NCBI RefSeq assembly: GCF_904426505.1
Contig: NZ_CAJGBN010000011.1
Location: forward strand, 16,573-80,572
Length of the DNA stretch: 64,000 nucleotides
From: Rubrivivax sp. A210
GTDB lineage: Bacteria > Pseudomonadota > Gammaproteobacteria > Burkholderiales > Burkholderiaceae_C
Direction of reading: 5' to 3'
Shown: positions 61,388 to 64,000 of the stretch, in pieces
Numbering within the stretch: position 1 is the first letter of the stretch
Layout: every line of letters begins with the position of its first letter
Notes under the pieces: generated by a model
Databases searched by the model: none
What the model was told of the DNA's origin: nothing
What the model saw: only the letters and a program-made list of their open reading frames with translations
Made by a program: the position numbers and the translations under genes

Positions 61388-61403
61388 CCCCCTGTTTGCG
61401 GGG
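61388..61403. promoter_or_regulatory. CCCCC-TGTTTGC-GGGG palindrome, copy 2
   Basis: CCCCCTGTTTGCGGGG lies 19 nt upstream of the -24 element at 61368. It is the same motif as at 57624-57640, supporting a shared activator for the exported-protein genes. Confidence 0.7.
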
Positions 61404-61663
61404 TCTTTACAAGTAATTGATTTGATTGTGTTTTTTGTGATCTGACGGGGGCTTCATGCGACGCCCGGGGCTAACGGTCCGGTTTGGGGGTAAGTCGGGT
61501 GGGGGATAACACCCGCCGGTGCAGGCGGGCCCCGGGTCTTATGGCGGACCATGAGGCCTTTGCGGCCTTTGCGGCCTGTGCCGCCTGAGGGGCCGGCCTG
61601 AGCGGCTGGCCCGCAGGCCTGGGACCAGGCGGCGCGGCACGCACACCGCAACCCCAAATGAAA

Positions 61664-61691
61664 CGACCCCCGCTGTTGCCAGCGGGGGTCG
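61664..61691 (-). terminator. Rho-independent terminator after repeat-protein copy 2
   Basis: CGACCCCCGCTG and CAGCGGGGGTCG form a 12-bp perfect stem with a 4-nt loop. On the minus strand TTTCATTT follows. It is about 70 bp beyond the stop at 61760 and has no equivalent after copy 1. Confidence 0.85.
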
Positions 61692-61714
61692 GGAGGCAGC
61701 GTGCTGCCAGGCCA

Positions 61715-64000
61715 TGCCCTGGCGGCCGGCCCCCGCGAAGGTGGCCGGCCGGGAGGGGCTTAGCGCAGGGTGACCGCGATGTTGGTGCGGTTGGTGTGGG
61801 TCGAGGTGCGCAGGCTGGCGCGGGTGGCGCAGGTGGGGCCGACGGCGTCGACGGTGAAGGCGCCGGTGGCGTCAGCGGTGACGGTGGCGATGGTGTTGGC
61901 AGCCGTCGGGGCGGCCGGGACGGTGCCGGTGCTGTAGACGGTCACGGTGGTGTTGGGGACCATGCCGGTGCCGTCCATGCGCCAGCGGCGGCTGGCACGG
62001 GTGCACTGGGTACCGGCAGCCACGGCCACCGGCTCGGAGGTGATGACGGGGGTGCGGACGTGGGTGACGGCGCTGAGGAGGCCGTTGGTGTTGGCCACCG
62101 TGTAGTCGAAGCCGGCGTTGGCGTTGGCCGCGGTGCCGCCGACGAACTTGACGGTGCCACCGGCTTGCACGGTAGCGGTGCCACCGACCACGGAGCCCGG
62201 GACGATGGTGACGCTGGCGGTGTTGAGGGTGCCGCCGTTGCCGATGTCGTTGGCCAGGACGTTGATGGTCTGGCCGCCCACGTCGGCGGTGCCGATCAGG
62301 GTGGTGACGGGGCCGTCAGCGGCGGCCAGCGGGGTGGCGCCGGCCAGGGGCACGTCGACGTTGACGTTGACGGTGGCGACGTTGGAGGAGCCGACGACGC
62401 CGGTGGCGTTGACCGTGTACTTGAAGGAAGCCGCGCCGACACGACCGTTGGGCGTGAAGGTGAAGGTGCCGTCCAGGTTCTTGACCAGGGTGCCCATGTT
62501 GGCCGGGGTCAGGCCCGGGGCCATCAGGGCGACGGTGGCGGGATCGATCGGAGCCAGGGCATTGGCCAGGTCATTGGCCAGCACCGTGATGGGCTGCGGG
62601 CCGACGGCTTCACCGGCGATGGTGACCAGGTCGTCGAAGGCGTAAGGCACGCCCGGGGCGTAGGCGTCGTTGGCCGAGGGGGCCAGCTCGACGCGGCCCA
62701 GGCCGCCGGTGGAGGACTGCACGACGATCAGGCTGGGAGGAATCGTGACGCCGCTGGCCACCAGGGTGACCGAGGCGGGGTCGCCGGCGACGGTGCCGGT
62801 GGTGGCGGTGACGGTGGCGTAGCCGTCCAGGATCAGGGCCGGGGGCAGCTCGGCGCCGAAGCCCTTGTCGCTGGAGGTGGCCACGACGGTGAGGGTCTGG
62901 GCCACGGCGTCATACGAGGTGGACAGCACGGTGACGACGTCGTGGGCGGTGGCCAGCGCGCTGCTGGGCGGGGTGTCGGCGCTGTTGATCACGATGACCT
63001 GGCCGGGCAGGGCGCCGGTGGGGTCGGTGAAGCCGTGGGTGTAGAAGCGGTCGAGCACGTCGGGGCCGACCATGCGCACCGGGGGCGTGGTGGAGGAGGC
63101 GGCGCTGAGCAGCGGCACGGGCTGGCTGGCCAGGGCGCGGCCGGCGGTGGCCGAGACATCGACGTGGGTGCCGGCGGCGTTGCGGCTGTAGGTGACGCCG
63201 TCGACCTTCAGCGGGCTGCCGATGGGGCTGGTGATCGCGTCATGCACGCGGCCGGTGAGGCTGAAGATGGCGGTTTCGGCGCAGCTGCCGGTGCTCAGCG
63301 GGTCGGCGGGATCGGCGGGACCGAAGCCACCCAGGACGATGACGGAGCCGTCGGCGCGCTTGCCGCAGATGCGGAAGAAGTTGGTGTTGAAGGGGCTGCC
63401 GGTGACATTGACGGGGTCGACGTCGGCCAGGAACTGCGCGCCGTTGATGGTGACGGGGGGCAGGGCGGCGCCGGTGACGGGGTCGGCGGCGACCAGGAAG
63501 GGGCCCAGACGGCTCTTGAGGGCGCCGTTGAACACGCCGGTGGTGATGCCGATGTCTTCGGAGAAGTTCAGGTCGCGGTTGCCGGGGCCGACAGCGGTGA
63601 CTTCGATGACGTTGGTGCCGTAGGGGTGGGTGACCGTGTAGGTGCCGACTTCGGGCACGCCGGCGGTGGCACGGATACGGGTGAAGGTGACCTGGTCATT
63701 GACCGCGGCCACGCCGCCGTTGAAGGTGGCTTCCAGGCCGAGGACGAGGGTGGCCTTCTTGCCGCCGGGCATGTCCATCGGCGGGGTGGTGGCGCGGAAG
63801 TAGAACGACTCGCCGGGGAAGGTGGCGGGGAAGTTGTACGGGGGCGCGGTCTCCATCAGGCAGACCAGGCCTTGCAGGCCGCCCGGGTCAGCGGCGTTGG
63901 GCAGGCACAGGTCGAGCACCAGGCCGGTGGCATCCTGGTACCACAGCGGGAAGCCGTGGCCGGCGGGCGAGGGCAGGTTGGTCGGGCCGACGCGGGCCAG
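61715..64000 (-). repeat. Tandem direct repeat unit, copy 2 (to window edge)
   Basis: This is the partner of 58922-61207. It reaches the last base of the window without divergence, so the right boundary and the copy number are unknown. Confidence 0.9.
61760..64000 (-). CDS. Exported repeat protein with cadherin/Ig-like domains, copy 2 (5' truncated)
   Basis: The visible 746 residues correspond to residues 27-772 of copy 1 and are identical to it. The signal peptide and promoter would lie beyond the right edge (start expected 78 bp past base 64000). The stop is at 61760-61762. Unlike copy 1 it is followed by a strong terminator, so it is transcribed as a separate unit. Confidence 0.9.
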   Translation of the reverse strand: MARVGPTNLPSPAGHGFPLWYQDATGLVLDLCLPNAADPGGLQGLVCLMETAPPYNFPATFPGESFYFRATTPPMDMPGGKKATLVLGLEATFNGGVAAVNDQVTFTRIRATAGVPEVGTYTVTHPYGTNVIEVTAVGPGNRDLNFSEDIGITTGVFNGALKSRLGPFLVAADPVTGAALPPVTINGAQFLADVDPVNVTGSPFNTNFFRICGKRADGSVIVLGGFGPADPADPLSTGSCAETAIFSLTGRVHDAITSPIGSPLKVDGVTYSRNAAGTHVDVSATAGRALASQPVPLLSAASSTTPPVRMVGPDVLDRFYTHGFTDPTGALPGQVIVINSADTPPSSALATAHDVVTVLSTSYDAVAQTLTVVATSSDKGFGAELPPALILDGYATVTATTGTVAGDPASVTLVASGVTIPPSLIVVQSSTGGLGRVELAPSANDAYAPGVPYAFDDLVTIAGEAVGPQPITVLANDLANALAPIDPATVALMAPGLTPANMGTLVKNLDGTFTFTPNGRVGAASFKYTVNATGVVGSSNVATVNVNVDVPLAGATPLAAADGPVTTLIGTADVGGQTINVLANDIGNGGTLNTASVTIVPGSVVGGTATVQAGGTVKFVGGTAANANAGFDYTVANTNGLLSAVTHVRTPVITSEPVAVAAGTQCTRASRRWRMDGTGMVPNTTVTVYSTGTVPAAPTAANTIATVTADATGAFTVDAVGPTCATRASLRTSTHTNRTNIAVTLR

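Larger units (their letters stand above)
61286..61759. other. Intergenic region between tandem copies
   Basis: This 474-base gap carries the sigma-54-type promoter and palindrome of copy 1 and a terminator for copy 2. Nothing else is supported; open frames here lack start signals. Confidence 0.7.

Overview
The window is high-GC DNA with strong G/C third-position codon bias. Its gene content (nif/fix genes with a cysteine-motif NifA, PEP-CTERM surface proteins, a HutF-type histidine pathway) points to a free-living diazotrophic betaproteobacterium of the Burkholderiales (Rubrivivax/Ideonella/Leptothrix-like group). This placement is inferred from gene content, not from a marker gene.

Region 1 (1-22.9 kb) is a nitrogen-fixation island. 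After the 3' end of an unrecognised gene and a 260-bp intergenic repeat come a NifX-family gene (minus strand), nifO-like, nifE-nifN-nifX-DUF269-small CCE_0567-type-fdxB-nifQ, modABC-modE, and a complete second-type Fe-S operon (iscS-iscU-two A-type carriers-hscA-fdx). A second copy of the repeat follows, then nifV-nifW-fixABCX-ferritin-like protein and nifA. Sigma-54 promoters (GG-N10-GC) lie in front of nifE, iscS, nifV, nifA and the minus-strand nifX-like gene. A canonical NifA site lies before nifV, a one-mismatch version before iscS and a stretched version before nifE. The genes cover FeMo-cofactor assembly (NifE, N, X, Q, V, O), molybdate uptake and its control (ModABC/ModE), Fe-S supply (ISC), electron delivery (FixABCX, FdxB) and transcriptional control (NifA). 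The structural genes nifHDK and nifB are outside the window.

Region 2 (22.9-42.8 kb) is ordinary chromosome: a small outer-membrane protein, acetyltransferase, thiol methyltransferase-like protein, M48 protease, MFS transporter, a GGDEF sensor, glutamate racemase, tRNA-Ala(CGC), an alpha/beta hydrolase, rubrerythrin, a sulfur-amino-acid group (O-acetylhomoserine sulfhydrylase, serine acetyltransferase, cysteine synthase), mutL, an HD-GYP phosphodiesterase and a tyrosine phosphatase.

Region 3 (42.9-56.6 kb) has two tandem PEP-CTERM proteins, then the histidine-utilisation regulon. hutC-dioxygenase-hutD-hutI-hutG-hutF run leftward and hutU-hutH rightward from a divergent promoter with a HutC-like palindrome. 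A methyltransferase, a fused osmoprotectant transporter and argG follow.

Region 4 (56.6-64 kb) is a surface-protein locus on the minus strand. It has two PEP-CTERM proteins and two almost identical tandem copies (period 2,793 bp) of a 772-residue exported protein with cadherin/Ig-like repeats; the second copy runs off the window. Two promoters here share a C5-TGTTTGC-G4/5 palindrome placed 17-19 nt upstream of a sigma-54 promoter. This suggests a dedicated enhancer-type regulon for exported proteins and is the least expected signal in the window.
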